DNA of 64,000 nt from Coniferiporia sulphurascens (Eukaryota; Basidiomycota; Agaricomycetes; Hymenochaetales; Hymenochaetaceae), in assembly GCA_002794785.1 (NCBI GenBank), contig NBBA01000005.1:1240001-1304000 (forward strand), read 5' to 3'. Below, one piece after another: positions 24,557 through 36,115 of the stretch (its first letter is position 1; every line of letters starts with the position of its first letter). The notes under the pieces were generated by a model. The model was not told the origin of the DNA. It did no database searches and was given only the letters and a program-made list of their open reading frames with translations. Made by a program: the position numbers and the translations under genes.

Positions 24557-25913
24557 TTACAGCAGTTCGCCCAACACCTTGACAATGCTGTCTCCGATCT
24601 CCTGCGTAGAGCTCTTCCCGCCCAGATCCTTGGAACGAAGTCCGAGTCCTCCACTGGCCGTGGAGTCCAATACCTTACGCACTGCCGCCTCGACTGCCTG
24701 CGCGTACTTCTCTAGGCCTAGCGAATACCGCAAAAGCATCGCTGCACTGAGAATCGTGCCTATAGGATTAGCGATCCCCTGCCCCGCGATGTCCGGTGCA
24801 GAGCCGTGAATCGGTTCGTACAAACCAGAAGGCGGCCTCTCCCCGGGTGCAAGGTCGGTCTTCGGGGCTCCGGCGAGGGAAGCGGATGGAAGTAGTCCAA
24901 GAGAACCAACAAGCACACTGGTCTCGTCAGAGAGGCTGTAATATTTGTTAGAGGCTACGTATCTCGTCTCACATCGTGTCGCAATGCTTACATATCACCG
25001 AACATGTTCTCCGTAAGAATGACGCCGTTTAGTTTTTTTGGATTAGCAACAATGATCATAGCCGCGGAGTCGACGAGTTGGTGCTCAAGGTTCAGCTGCG
25101 GGAACTCCTCCTTCAACGTTTCCGTTACCACTTTCCTCCATAATCGGGAGCTCGCAAGTACATTCGCCTTGTCAACGGATATAATTTGGTATGGCGGGTT
25201 TGCAGCGAGTGCGATCTTTGCAGCGACGCGTGTAATGCGCTTTACTTCTTCGACACTGTATATCATTGTATCCCATGCTGTGTCTGGTTGAGGCTCCGCG
25301 CCCTGCTCCTTCCGCTCTCCAAAGTACAGTCCGCCAATGAGCTCGCGCACAACAACGATATTCGTGCCCATCGCGATCTCGGGCTTCAAGGGGGAGCATT
25401 CAACGAGGGAACTGGATGCGAAGGACGCTGGCCGAATATTAGCGTAGAGGCCTAGGCTCTTGCGAAGGGCGAGGAGGCCTTGCTCAGGGCGCACGTCGCC
25501 AGACGACCATTTCGGTCCGCCGACGGACCCTGACGCATACAAATAAGCCATAGCATTCTACAAGCACTGGGCGAGCGTATATATACCCATAAGAATGGCA
25601 TCCGCCTTTTGACAGGCATTTAGTGTCGAGTCCGGCAGCGGCTGGCCGGTTGAATCAATCGCACATCCGCCAAAGTCGTGTGTTGAGAGCTTGAACTTGA
25701 AGTCTTGTGACGACGCGCTTATTGTCTCGAGTACGCGCACAGCTTGTTCAACAACCTCGGGCCCTATGAGTGTACAAATTAAATGACCTGAAGAATACGT
25801 GTCTCAATATGCATACCAATGCCATCTCCCGGTAGCACTGCGATGTTAAAGCTATATGCGCTTTTAGAATATCTTTTACTGAAAAAAGTGAGCACATACA
25901 TTTTGTTGCTCAT
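24557..25913 (-). CDS. LEU2: 3-isopropylmalate dehydrogenase
   Basis: Five exons; the first codes only MSNK plus two bases. Signatures are [93 protein letters not shown] and [19 protein letters not shown], in the order and spacing of the beta-decarboxylating dehydrogenase family. These include the substrate-binding Lys in SVDKANV and the metal Asp residues in NMFGDILSDE. It oxidatively decarboxylates 3-isopropylmalate with NAD+ in cytosolic leucine biosynthesis. The third exon boundary uses the acceptor GCGTCAG, not the nearer CTTGTAG, because only the former restores MGSVGGPKW. It is divergent from NOB1 with 254 bp between starts. Leucine-dependent control is typical in fungi but not visible here. 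Confidence 0.95.
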
Positions 25914-26167
25914 TTATAGGCTTAAGGAAGTGAGCGAAACACAAAAAGAACAAGGTATGGAAAGGGGGAAAGAGGGGAAAGGATGAGTGTTGCTTGAACT
26001 TCATGATATTTATCGCGGCAGGCTGCAGCTTCGGCCGAGGCGAGAATTCTTTAATGGGATGAATCTTCGCACGACTGCTAAATTTGTGCTACATATGATT
26101 TTGGCCCGGGATATTGATGAGGAGTCGTAGTTTATCTTAGCCACACCGGCAGCCACTGAAGCCAGAC

Positions 26168-27896
26168 ATGCAGTCTGAACCAACATGCAGGAATCTTGTC
26201 CTCGATGCAGGACCACTGCTATCTCTATCCCCGCTGCGTGGTCTGGCTGACTGTTACCTCACTGTCCCTCAAGTGCTCTCCGAGCTCAAGGACAAGAATG
26301 CGCGGGAGCACTTCGAGAGGCTCAGCCTATCTGCAGGCGTGAAAATCGAAGTCCGCGAGCCTGACGCAGCCTCCCTTTCCCAAGGTTCTCTAATCCGTAG
26401 ATCAGCACGGAATGTCACGATTGCTGACTTCAAAAACTTTGCAGTCATTATGTTCGCAAAGAAGACAGGAGACTACGCCGTCCTGTCGCATGCAGACATA
26501 TGCGTACTTGCTCTGACCCTCGCGCTAGATACTCAAGACAAATCGAAGCTGCGTACGGAAAAAAAGGAAATGACTAGTGTGGAAAATAGTACGGGCTGCT
26601 CGTCAAATGCGCCAGATGTACAGGAAATCACAGCTGAATGCTCGCAAGCTGGTCCCGAATCAAAGCCCGTAGACTTGACCGATGAATTTGCTGATGATCG
26701 CCCTTCTGGTGGTGGGCTCGTGATTAACTCTGAAAAAGCAGAGCTGTCGGCGGGCTCTGAGGAAAGTCGGGAAGGGCCAGAGAAGGAGGACAATGCTCGA
26801 CAACAACGCTCTGCAGCAGTTTCTAAAAAGCCGAGCGACAATGATGCAGAGGAGGAACCTCTCGATGTCGTCCTGGAACCGGTATGGGATCATGTATCCT
26901 CTACACATGATCTCTCGAACTCTCAAAGCGATGAGGCTCCTTTAGACCGTGCGCTACAGGGCACACAAAACACACCTATTTTCGAGGACCCCTCCGATGA
27001 AGATGACAGGGAGGGCGAGTGGATCACCCCGGCAAACGTCGAAATACATAAATCTCGTGCGCTTGACCCGTTCCCATCCGCCGATACAACCGATCCATTC
27101 ACTACAGTCTCAAGTAAGCCGGGGAAATGGAAGGGGAGGGGAAAGTCGCAGAACACTATTGGCGAAGTCAATGCCCAGCCTAAAGAACAGATTGCCGTAG
27201 GCTGCATGACTGCAGACTTTGCGATGCAGAACGTTTTGCTACAGATGGGGTTAAGCTTGGTGGGGATCGAAGGAAAGAGGATAGAAAAGGTGAAGACATG
27301 GGTTCTCAGGTGTCACGCCTGTTTTAAGTAGGTAACTCGGCTCTCTGATTCATGGGTCCTCGTTAATTTTTCCTTTCTGAAGAATTTGCAAGGATGCTGA
27401 AAAGAAATTCTGTCCCTCCTGCGGCAATCCTACGCTCCTTCGGACGTCTGTTACAGCCAAAGCACCAACGGCAGATGATTCCACGCCGGCGCTCCAGGTG
27501 CACCTCAAAAAGAACTTCGTCTATCGGACACGCGGAACGATTTTCTCCATCCCCGCGCCCAAGCCTGGTTCGTCGAAGAGGGGCTCGAGAGATGGTCTCA
27601 TTCTGCGCGAAGATCAGGGAGAGTACATGCGTGCAAAAATGCGGGAGGACGGACGGCGGGAACGTGAGGAGAAAAAGATTTTACAACGATCATTGGAAGC
27701 CGTAAGGGGCGGAAAATCGACGGGCGTGAAGCTCGGAAGCTGGATGGACCCTGATTGGGTGCCGGACATGCTCAGTGTAGGTATTGGAGGACAGGGCCGG
27801 CGTGCACCAGATGGCAGGACACCGCTCGGACCTGACGGAATGCCCATCGTCGGTTACGGAAGGAAAAATCCAAACGAAAGGAGGCGAAAAAAGTAA
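26168..27896 (+). CDS. NOB1: Nob1, 20S pre-rRNA D-site endonuclease
   Basis: Two exons (26168-27327 and 27383-27896) give 557 aa. The N-terminal PIN domain shows LVLDAGPLLSLSPLRGLAD, TVPQVLSELKD and YAVLSHADICVLALTLAL, with acidic residues where the PIN active site sits. A long acidic linker follows. Then comes the zinc ribbon, with RCHACFKICKDAEKKFCPSC split by the intron (CxxC...CxxC) and GTIFSIPAPKPG. The C-terminus has the Nob1 block (LILREDQGEYMRA, LGSWMDPDWVPDML) and a Lys/Arg-rich end. Nob1 cleaves the 3' end of 18S rRNA in late cytoplasmic 40S maturation with Pno1. The ATG at 26168 is immediately before the PIN strand. Its 3' end is 114 bp from the ARPC3 stop. Confidence 0.94.
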
Positions 27897-28010
27897 ACTT
27901 AGACTAATTCTACAGGCTTTAGCAATCTTGTTTTGTGAATTGTTGCAGTAATGCTGTCCTATAAATCTACAATCGCGAACCTGACAATTACAATGTAAAG
28001 GCACAACAGT

Positions 28011-28745
28011 TCATGCTAAGCTCCTGTTCATGAATCTCCTCTTTTGGAATGACATCCACCACTTGCTTGGCTTACCCGTCCCATCTGCATACAGCCGCTC
28101 AATAAGCCTTGCTGCCAGTTCCTGACGGGCCTGAACAAGGTAACTGCGAAGATAATCTACACAGCGGCCGTAACTTGTTAGTATTTTGTACATGCAAAGA
28201 CCGCGACATCACTTCAAATAAAGCATGTACCTGCATCTGCCCTGCTCGTAGGGGCGGCGTAGTGTGCGTTGAGGGGGAAGCCAGCGTCTCCAGGGATAGC
28301 AAAGTTATCAACAGAAAGCGTGTTGAGCGTCTTGGAGGCTTCAATCTGAGCCGGCATGGTACGCGCCGTGCCGATCTTGGCGAGACAGTCGGACACGAAA
28401 AGGATGAGCACGATGAGTACACGGTCGGCGGGGCCCTTGATCTCGAAGTTGCGGAAGAGCGAGTTGGCACGGAAAAGGTCGAGCGTCTCATCGATAATGT
28501 CCCCCTCCGCCGCATCCGCTATTTGTTGCAGTGGGCAGTGTCAGAACAGATTGGGTTATGGGATGCGGTAATAGCGAGTGCGCGCACCTAGAGGTGCGGG
28601 CCCACGGATCTTTGTCCTGATGGGGAGAATTGCCATGTTGCCAACCTGACGGATGTCGGGAAGCTCATTAAAAGACGAGTGATAGGCCTACATTGCACTA
28701 TCAGACAACAAGCCCGATGCAAAGCGCGAATTCACTCACCGGCAT
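28011..28745 (-). CDS. ARPC3: Arp2/3 complex subunit 3 (p21-Arc)
   Basis: Four exons give about 180 aa; the first holds only the codons Met-Pro. The protein reads [84 protein letters not shown], and ends [20 protein letters not shown]. This is a full-length match to the ARPC3 family, including the C-terminal KPSKWW block. ARPC3 bridges Arp3 to the rest of the Arp2/3 complex, which nucleates branched actin at endocytic patches and hyphal tips. The intron acceptor TGCAATGTAG right after Met-Pro was chosen because it yields the conserved AYHSSFN. It is divergent from the channel gene with 225 bp between starts. Confidence 0.93.
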
Positions 28746-28970
28746 GTCGTGAGCTGTGAAGGTGTGTGCACACCGACACTGGCTGCGAGCCGGGGCCAAC
28801 GCTGGGACATCACGTGTTGGTCGACGCGGAAGGTATTGAACTCTAAAACGCGCCTCCGAAAGAACGTGACTTTGTGCATACCAGTGCCAGTCTATTCACC
28901 CTGTTCGGCTTGAACTCGACCGTCGTCGACAGCGACGAGAAGGTCAATTTCCGCCTACCTGAGACACTAA

Positions 28971-31919
28971 ATGTCGTCTGTCCTGACTCAAGACGGTTTC
29001 GCCGCCGAGACTGCGTCTCTTCTCTCCTGCAAGTCCGTGCAGGCTTCGCCGGACACACTTACAAGTCGGAATGTTTCCCTTGCGTGGCGTACTTTCTCCT
29101 AACTCTCATATCGCATTCCCGCTTTCGTACATACAGAGCTGGTAAAACGCCTGCGCGCACTGACCTTGAAGCTCTTGCCAGTCGTGGTCAGTCCGAAGGA
29201 GCTTGTTGACCCTACGAGCCGCATTATTTCGCCTCAAGTCATTGCAACCTACGAGCGTGCATCCGGCGATTTCCAAGAAACAGTATGTCTCCCCCAAATT
29301 TTGATCGTGAGGATGTGTATCTTATATATTCAGCTTCCGTACTGCCTACTTCAAGCTCGCCAGTCGTTCATGTGGGACGCAAACCACAATCCCGCAGATT
29401 ACGACGAGAACTATTGCCGAGGTCCTTAGCTTGCATCTCCACCCTTCACGTATCGCTCTGAATCCTGCCCTATGTAGCCATTGCCTGTGAGGTCCTTGCG
29501 CGACGTATTGTGCATGGAGCACCGCCGGACCGGCTGACCTCCATTATGTCAACTCGCTATCGCCATCTTGAGTGGGACGGAGACCAGAGCGACCTTTCAA
29601 GTGCCTTGGAACTTGCCATTGATACGCATTGGTAAGGGCTTTCTTCGACAAGGGCTTCATTCGTTCGGAACATGATTCGTTTTATAGTACGGTGTTTTTG
29701 TCTTCGACCGAGGCACAACACGGTCAGCTACCGATGTCTCAATGCATTAAGTGCAAACGACTGATTACTTTTAGTTGTAAACTGTCTTTGGAGGGGTGAT
29801 TGGATACAGAAAAGCAACGAGCATAATGATATACAATGTAAGTAACCTTTGGAAAGCATAAGACTAATGTACATAGTAATCTCTATCGCAGATGTTCCTT
29901 TTGACGAAACAAGAGACAAGAATTTCCGTGACCATCTCGACCCGTCGCGATTATCCGTACCACGGTGAACAACCCAATGCTTCTTTAAACTGGATAAAGA
30001 ACTGAATCCCGACACCCGCAGCTACCAGAATTTTTTCCGAGTTACTATCTGGCTTATTTTCCTAGTGATATACTCTCAAGCTGGTGAGTTCCTCAAAGTG
30101 TATCGTATATGTGGAATCTGAGTTTATTTGCAGTAAGGCAGCCTCTTGAGCGTTTTGAAAGTAGTCACCAGATGCTTGATGGCTGGGAAATTGCACTTTA
30201 TGTCATTTCATTGTCGTATGCAATGGAAGGTTGGTTGACACACCCAGTTATCTCAATTAGCGTACTGAATGCATTTTTATCACAAATTAGACATTAACAA
30301 GGCAACCCTACAAACCATTAATTCCCATTTCCGCGTGCTGATTTAATCACAGTTTTACAAGATCTTGCGATTCGTGACATGGCGTGCCTTTAATTTTTGG
30401 ACGGTTGTCTCTCTCATCACGGACGCCTTGTTGATGACTGCATTCATTCTACGAGTCATCGGTATGTATCTTCTGGCGGATGACTCCGACTCCGACAAAC
30501 GCCACTACCAGAGCTTTCAAGTTCTGAGTTATGTTTCTCCATTTATCTGGTAAGCATGATTCGCCTGTCCTGCTCCTCCAATTTCACTAAATAAATATAG
30601 GATGAGTAAGGCCAAAGCGGTTGGGCGAACCAAATGTTTAAGCTGACCGTTCATTCATTCCCGTAGAGCTGATTACCATCGTCGATGGATACAAGTACGC
30701 CTGCCTACAACTATTAATCATGGATCGGGCTGACAGGTTTCATAGGTGGGTCGGCACCATGCAGATTTGTGTCGCCCGAATGCTTCAAGAATCTGGCATT
30801 TTCTTCGCGGTACGGCTGCCCTCCGATAAACTGTAATTCAGAAGTCCTGACATGTGTGACAGCTTCTGTCAGTCCTTGGTATTGGTTTCGCCCAAGGACT
30901 ATATGCGCTTGACGCTGCGGATGGTGAAACGGAGCACGGAGCAGCTGTTGTCAATGCCTTAATTCAAGCTTTGCTGCAGTGCGACCCTTTTTTCTCCACT
31001 GAGATAGACATACTAAATTATTTATCGGACAGGTCTCCGGACTTCGAGAAATCAGTCACATCAGGAGCAAGCCTGACTCTTTTCTACATGTTGAGTAGCA
31101 CTTTTTAGGCATATTGGTATGCAGCACTGATACCGGTTGAAGGTGGAATGTCGTCACAACCGTCATCCTGCTGAACGTCTTGATTTCGTTGTTCTCTTCC
31201 GCCTATACCGACGTGATATTTTCTTCCTCTGATTTCGGCCCTCCACGCTCACAATAGTATTTGTTCAGGTCGTTGATGATGCAGAGGCCCAATATCTTGC
31301 ATTTTTCGCTGGTAAGACTGTCGGAATGATAAGGTTAAAAAAACATAAGTCCCTGAGTAAACATTACTTATGCAATAAATCAGGGCGCCAGACTCCTTTG
31401 TCTACCCTGCACCGTTCAACCTCATCGAGATCTTCCTCATTGCTCCTCTCGAGTATGTCCTGCCGCTGTTCTCACTACGGTCTGTACTGCAACTCACTTC
31501 TTCAGGTTCTTCGTGAGCTCGGAGGCCTACGCGAGGGTCAACCGACGTGTCATGCTGGCGCTCTTCTTCGTACCCTTGCTCTCCATCGCCTTTTGGGAAA
31601 CGAACTTAGACACGAACACGAATAAGTTCATGAAGAATTGGTTCAGCCCCGCAGACGAAGGCGAGGAAGACGAGCCGATGAATCAAGACCCTGAAGTCAA
31701 TGATCCAGACGGAATGAAGATATGCACAGTGAGTTTCAAGGATCTCGTGAAGGCATTTCCGGATACGACGATAGTGAGTCAACAGCGTCTTCGCTTTTAT
31801 ATGTGGCTCATTGAATCTCAACCGATGTATAATAGAGCGCAGAGTCCAACATACTGGCGGGAATACAGGCTCTGCGGAAAGAGCTGGAAGCCTTTGCGCG
31901 AAGGCAAAGTGAACACTAG
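28971..31919 (+). CDS. YVC1: Yvc1-like TRP-type cation channel
   Basis: About 21 short exons yield roughly 614 aa. The cytosolic N-terminus (VKRLRALTLKLLPVVV, YERASGDFQETLPYCLLQAR, CEVLARRIVHGAPPDRLTSI) precedes six hydrophobic segments: FFRVTIWLIFLVIYSQA, WEIALYVISLSYAM, FWTVVSLITDALLMTAFILR, VLSYVSPFIWMKLITIVDGY, GIFFALLSVLGIGFAQGLYA and WNVVTTVILLNVLISLFSSA. The pore loop lies between the last two. The C-terminus is acidic (DEGEEDEPMNQDPEV). This matches the fungal Yvc1 family, which releases vacuolar Ca2+ in response to Ca2+ and stretch. The model needs an 11-nt exon (30291-30301), followed by a GC-AG intron, and a 5-nt exon (30601-30605); without them the frame breaks. Exact boundaries deserve cDNA support. 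Confidence 0.85.
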
Positions 31920-32107
31920 GCTTGGTTGGATTAATCGTTACGTTGGTGGTTTTGTTTTTCTGGTATAAGGTCGGACCCACTTGAGCATCCAGACGGCTCA
32001 GTAATCGAGGGCGTCTAAAAGAGCGGCTATGAGTATATATCAGTCCAGGAGATGTTAATTTCAGCTGCTTTATCCATGTGTATACAGATATATATGCAGT
32101 GAAAATT

Positions 32108-34079
32108 TCATATCCCGATAGACTGTTCGACACCGCCTTTTGATACGGTTGGTAAAGTCACGCGGAAGACCATGAATTGATTGTCGACGTCCATACCACC
32201 GTTGAAGGACTGCCCATTAAAGCGGCCTTGAGTAGTGAGGAAGTCGTTGTCCGACTGGAATTACAGTCAAGGCTCGGATAAAGGTCCATCATACACGGGG
32301 GGGGGGGGACTCACAGCCGTGAATAGAAAGTAATCATCCGGGTTTGCAAAGTCGTCGCATGGTGCAAGCGAAAACGACTCCCACTTAGCGTTGATAAGCG
32401 TTGCGTCTGCAGGATCGCCATTGTGCAACCCGAAGCGTGCAAGTTGTGTTGAATTAATGAAGTTGACGAAGGATACGTACGCAGCAGGCGTAATTCCCGC
32501 GTCAAGTATACCATCTGGAGAGATTGGATGCGCTGGATCATCAAACTTTGTACCATGGATGTCCGTAGCCCGGGAGATATCGATCAAGTCTGCCTGCCTT
32601 ATATAACGCGAGATCTAGATGTAACTCTTTTCCACAAGTGAAAGTAGGACACACTTATAGCTTGATTTTGTGGTGCTGTCACCGTGACCATTCCCATCGC
32701 GAGAAAGAACGAAGAACATGCTTTCGCTAATGAAGTGTGTTTCACTCTGTGCGCGCGTTTTGTTCTTAGAGGACTGTGGAAGAGGTACGACCCACTCTCC
32801 GACAAGTTCCGGTCGGAGAATAAGTGCATCAGATACATCGTACTTAAGCAGACGCGTGTACCGACTCGTTGTCGAGGACGATCCACCGTCCTGGATTGTG
32901 GCACTCTGCAAGAGTGCGTAGAGCGTGCGACCGTCGGGAGAAATGGTCAGACCTTCGAAGCCTGCAGAGGTCTCGTGAGCGACCTCGTATACCGTATTTA
33001 TAGAACACGTGGACCCATGGGGCTTGTCCCTACGCTTCTCTGCCTAACAAGGGAGAATATGCAGATGACTATGTGCGTACCTTGATTTCCTGCCCTTCCG
33101 GTAGTGGGGTTGGTCTCGGAAGTGAAATTGAGTGTGTCATCAAGGAAGGGAAGGATCGCTGTGGGAGGTTGGATCGTCTGAAGCAGCTGCCCGGCAGATG
33201 TAAACCGGTAGATGTAAGGTCCATATTCGTCTCCTACCCAAAACCTGCCAAGCTAATGAATGGCGTTATGCCCCACGGAGTGGTAACTGTACACGTACGT
33301 TCCGTCAGAGTTCAGCACGAGACCTTCGAGGTCAAGGGTTAGGTGGTTGAATTCAAACGGAATAGGCATCTGTGGATCGGACACAGCGAGTAAGGGAAAC
33401 CCAAGTTCCGACTTTCGGACGGCGAGTGCATCTAGACCACTAGTTCGCGTGTGGAGGCGATCCCAGTAGAGGAGCGTGCTTTTGTATGTAAGCTCCAGTG
33501 TCTTTTGCGCATCCGCAAAGCTCAAGTTCGCGGGGCCGTAATAGGGCCTAAGCACAAAGTCAATATCGTGTTGTCTGCCCTGGTAGTCGATTGTCCCATC
33601 GCTGCCGCGAAATCAGTGGGGATCCTCAGTTGAAAGATGATGAGCTGCACACATATTAAAACCACGGTCGGGCTGGACAACAAGGGTGCCTGAAAATGTG
33701 CCATCTGTATTCTCGCGGAAAGTTCCTCTCTTCATAGCGATGGCGCTCCCTATCCCGCCCAGTGTGTCACCTTTGACGTGTGCGAATTGGTTAGCTTTAT
33801 GGCATTCGGTCATGTTTTGTGATCCAACATGTACCAGTAGACTCAGTGAAATTAGAAGGAATGATGCCGAAAGCGACTAGACCCTGTGGTGTGCAGCATG
33901 GTCAGAGTGGTCATCAGGGCGAGTGCGCTCGCTACCTTGTTCACGAACGTCCTGCCATCGTGTTCAACGGGGACAGCGAGCGATGGATCAGGGCTCAGAG
34001 GTGCATCCGACGTCGGTGCCGCGCAAGCGAGAGCAGCAAGGTAGAAAGCAGTTGAGATAACTGAAACGAGATAGTACAT
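32108..34079 (-). CDS. Secreted phytase-like domain protein
   Basis: The start MYYLVSVISTAFYLAALACA is a clear signal peptide with AAP cleavage context. Spliced downstream blocks are GDTLGGIGSAIAMKRGTF, DGTFSGTLVVQPDRGFN, DIDFVLRPYYGPANLSF, FWVGDEYGPYIYRFTSAGQL, GFEGLTISPDGRTLYALLQS and YVSFVNFINSTQLARFGLHN, with the end VSKGGVEQSIGI. These are hallmarks of the phytase-like (PF13449) beta-propeller-type family found in secreted fungal and bacterial proteins. Despite the name, phytate activity is not established for most members. The last intron starts GTGAGT followed by a run of twelve C (G12 on the plus strand, 32297-32308). The gene sits 334 bp downstream of PSF2 on the same strand. Confidence 0.82.
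32297..32308. repeat. G12 homopolymer inside an intron of the phytase-like gene
   Basis: Twelve consecutive G on the plus strand fall just after the GTGAGT donor of the last intron of the minus-strand gene. Such tracts are prone to length error in sequencing and to slippage. Confidence 0.7.
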
Positions 34080-34413
34080 TGCCGTACTCGCTGGCACTGG
34101 CAATGAGCGTCCCAGGGCATCGCATACCTACTTATATACCGTATACGCAATAATCCAGGGAACCTGAGGCGGTCTTCGGAAGGTCGGACAGAGTGAAAAC
34201 AAGTAGGCACGTTAATCGCCAAGGAAGCCTCAGGCTACCCACGTGCGTCAGTACGTATCTCCGATTCGTTATCGGGCCCTTTTGAATTGACTATAGTCGT
34301 GTGAAACCTGCCCAGGGACACTGGGTCGATGTCGTTCGACCATTCGTTGCATACTATTCGAGTTGAACAGACCAACATCATAAGAATTACGGATACACGA
34401 ACTGGATATAATC
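34080..34413. other. Short intergenic region between PSF2 and the phytase-like gene
   Basis: This is the 5' flank of the secreted protein gene and the 3' flank of PSF2 (both minus). No coding signal is seen. Confidence 0.5.
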
Positions 34414-35220
34414 CTACATTCCCTCGTCTCCGACATCCACTGCAGGCGGGTCGGTGACACTGAGCTGGATTAACACACCCATTGCTCGGGAGAGGAAGGG
34501 CCGCACCTCGTTGATTTCCGTCGCGCATATTCCTTCAAGCTATGGTATATGCATGCAATCAGCATGAGTTCCCGCAAAGATTCAAGAGTGCTTACTTGCA
34601 AGCTTGTGTGATCCAGCTTCTCGAGATTGTCCCGAACTTTGGACTGTCGCGTTTCGCGGATATCTTTCAGCAGCATGCGTAGTTTATCAGGTTGATCCAC
34701 ATTGTCCGAAGCACTGTAAATTCTTAAGAATAGTAAACATGCAATGATGTGTAGTCCTTACACATCCAAAAGGACTTTCGCTATTTCAGCATACCGGAAT
34801 GGAAACCGCACAAACACATCCTTGGTTTGGGAACCGGTCTCCTCCGCTAGCTTAGCCTGAAGAAACTCTGGAGCAAGATTTACGTGCGCCCTCTTTCTCT
34901 CTTGATAGTCCACACGCACCCACGCTAAGCCATCCCGGAGGAACAATGTTGCACTTCTTCTTCAATTTCAAGTTGGTTGCAATCCATAAGGGCACCTTTG
35001 TAAGACGTCCACCTACAAATGGCCCATATATCCCCTAATTGCATCGAGAAAAATGCACGACGTAAGCAAGCCAACCTGAGGACAATCCAATAGTTTATAC
35101 CGAAATAAATCGGATTCTTTCCATCTTCACAGTTGGTCTTATTTCAATAAGCTCCTCAGATGCGACGAATTCGAGTTCTGTCGGGAGCATTGAATGTTGT
35201 AACGAATATGGTAGTGCCAT
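34414..35220 (-). CDS. PSF2: GINS complex subunit Psf2
   Basis: Five exons (35220-35101, 35034-34920, 34867-34762, 34713-34596, 34539-34414) give 194 aa, typical for Psf2. The sequence runs MALPYSLQHSMLPTELEFVA, VKMERIRFISGIYGPFVGGR, TKVPLWIATNLKLKKKCNIV, PPGWLSVEFLQAKLAEET, FPFRYAEIAKVLLDVASDNV, QPDKLRMLLKDIRETRQSKV and INEVRPFLSRAMGVLIQL. The order and length match eukaryotic Psf2. GINS joins Cdc45 and Mcm2-7 in the CMG replicative helicase and contacts Pol epsilon. The ATG at 35220 gives the expected MALP start. A 659-bp inverted-repeat element begins only 115 bp upstream of this ATG and so occupies or borders the promoter. Confidence 0.94.
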
Positions 35221-35335
35221 CTTACGCCCTCCCACAAACGTGCAGGGAGAAGGCGTAAGGGCGGCTTCAAGCGACTCGCGACTCGGGAGGCGCGTCTGTG
35301 TTTCGTCACGGTCACCGCGGCGACGATCAGTACTA

Positions 35336-35994
35336 CAGTTGGGAGCGTCAAAAAGCCGCCGCTCTACCCGGCCCGGAATTTTCCATATTTTCGGCCGAGA
35401 TTAAAATTTTAAACAGAAAAGTAGCTAAAAGATACAATACCTCCCTTTTTCAGAGGTGTTTCTAAAAATAGAACAAATGTGTCAAATTTTTTGAGAAATA
35501 AAAATAAAAATAAATGCCAAAAATAATCTGAGACCTCCCTAACTTGATGCATGTGCCAAAATTTCAATGATCCAGCACTTGTGCATGTGTGATAATGCCC
35601 AAGAGGGTCCAGAGTACTCAGGCAGCCAAGGCCAAATTGTCTGCAGGCACTGCCGCTTTCGCTAAGATGCAAAGAAGCCATCAAATGTCAATGGCATTCC
35701 CACGATTGGGCGCTAAATGTGCTTTGATGTTATGTAAACATCCATATATGGGTATTTTGTAATAAAATAAAATAATTTTTAATTATTTAAATATTATGTG
35801 TCAAATTTTCCTAGAGATTTCTTGAAAAAATGGAATTGGGAAATTCTAAGCAACGAATACTGTAGAGGGTTGTTATAGCTATTTAATGCACTGTGTTTCG
35901 CTAAGAAATAATGACTATTGACAGACTAGATATGAAAACAAATTTAGACCCTCTCGGCAATTCCCGAGGCGCGGGTTCTTGACGCTCCCAACTG
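35336..35994. mobile_element. Non-autonomous TIR element (Tc1/mariner-like MITE)
   Basis: Both ends carry a perfect inverted CAGTTGGGAGCGTCAA, with weaker matching further in. Each copy is flanked by TA (35334-35335 and 35995-35996), as expected for a TA target duplication; a further AGTAC/GTACT outside is also symmetric. The 659-bp interior is A/T-rich (especially 35750-35830) and holds no intact transposase. A 5'-CAGT end with TA duplication is typical of the Tc1/mariner/pogo superfamily, which is the basis for the class. It lies between the 3' end of haspin and the start of PSF2. Confidence 0.72.
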
Positions 35995-36115
35995 TAGTAC
36001 TAGTGACACTAAGTATGTAAACCAAGTAACGGGAAGCAACAAATCTGACAAAGAGTTGTTCGTTCATACAAATACAATTAGATGGAAGCACGAATGCATG
36101 CGTATTTATGCCCCA

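Noticed and set aside
31606..32133. 175-residue minus-strand frame across the 3' end of the channel gene
   Set aside because: Overlaps conserved channel codons and introns; no domain.
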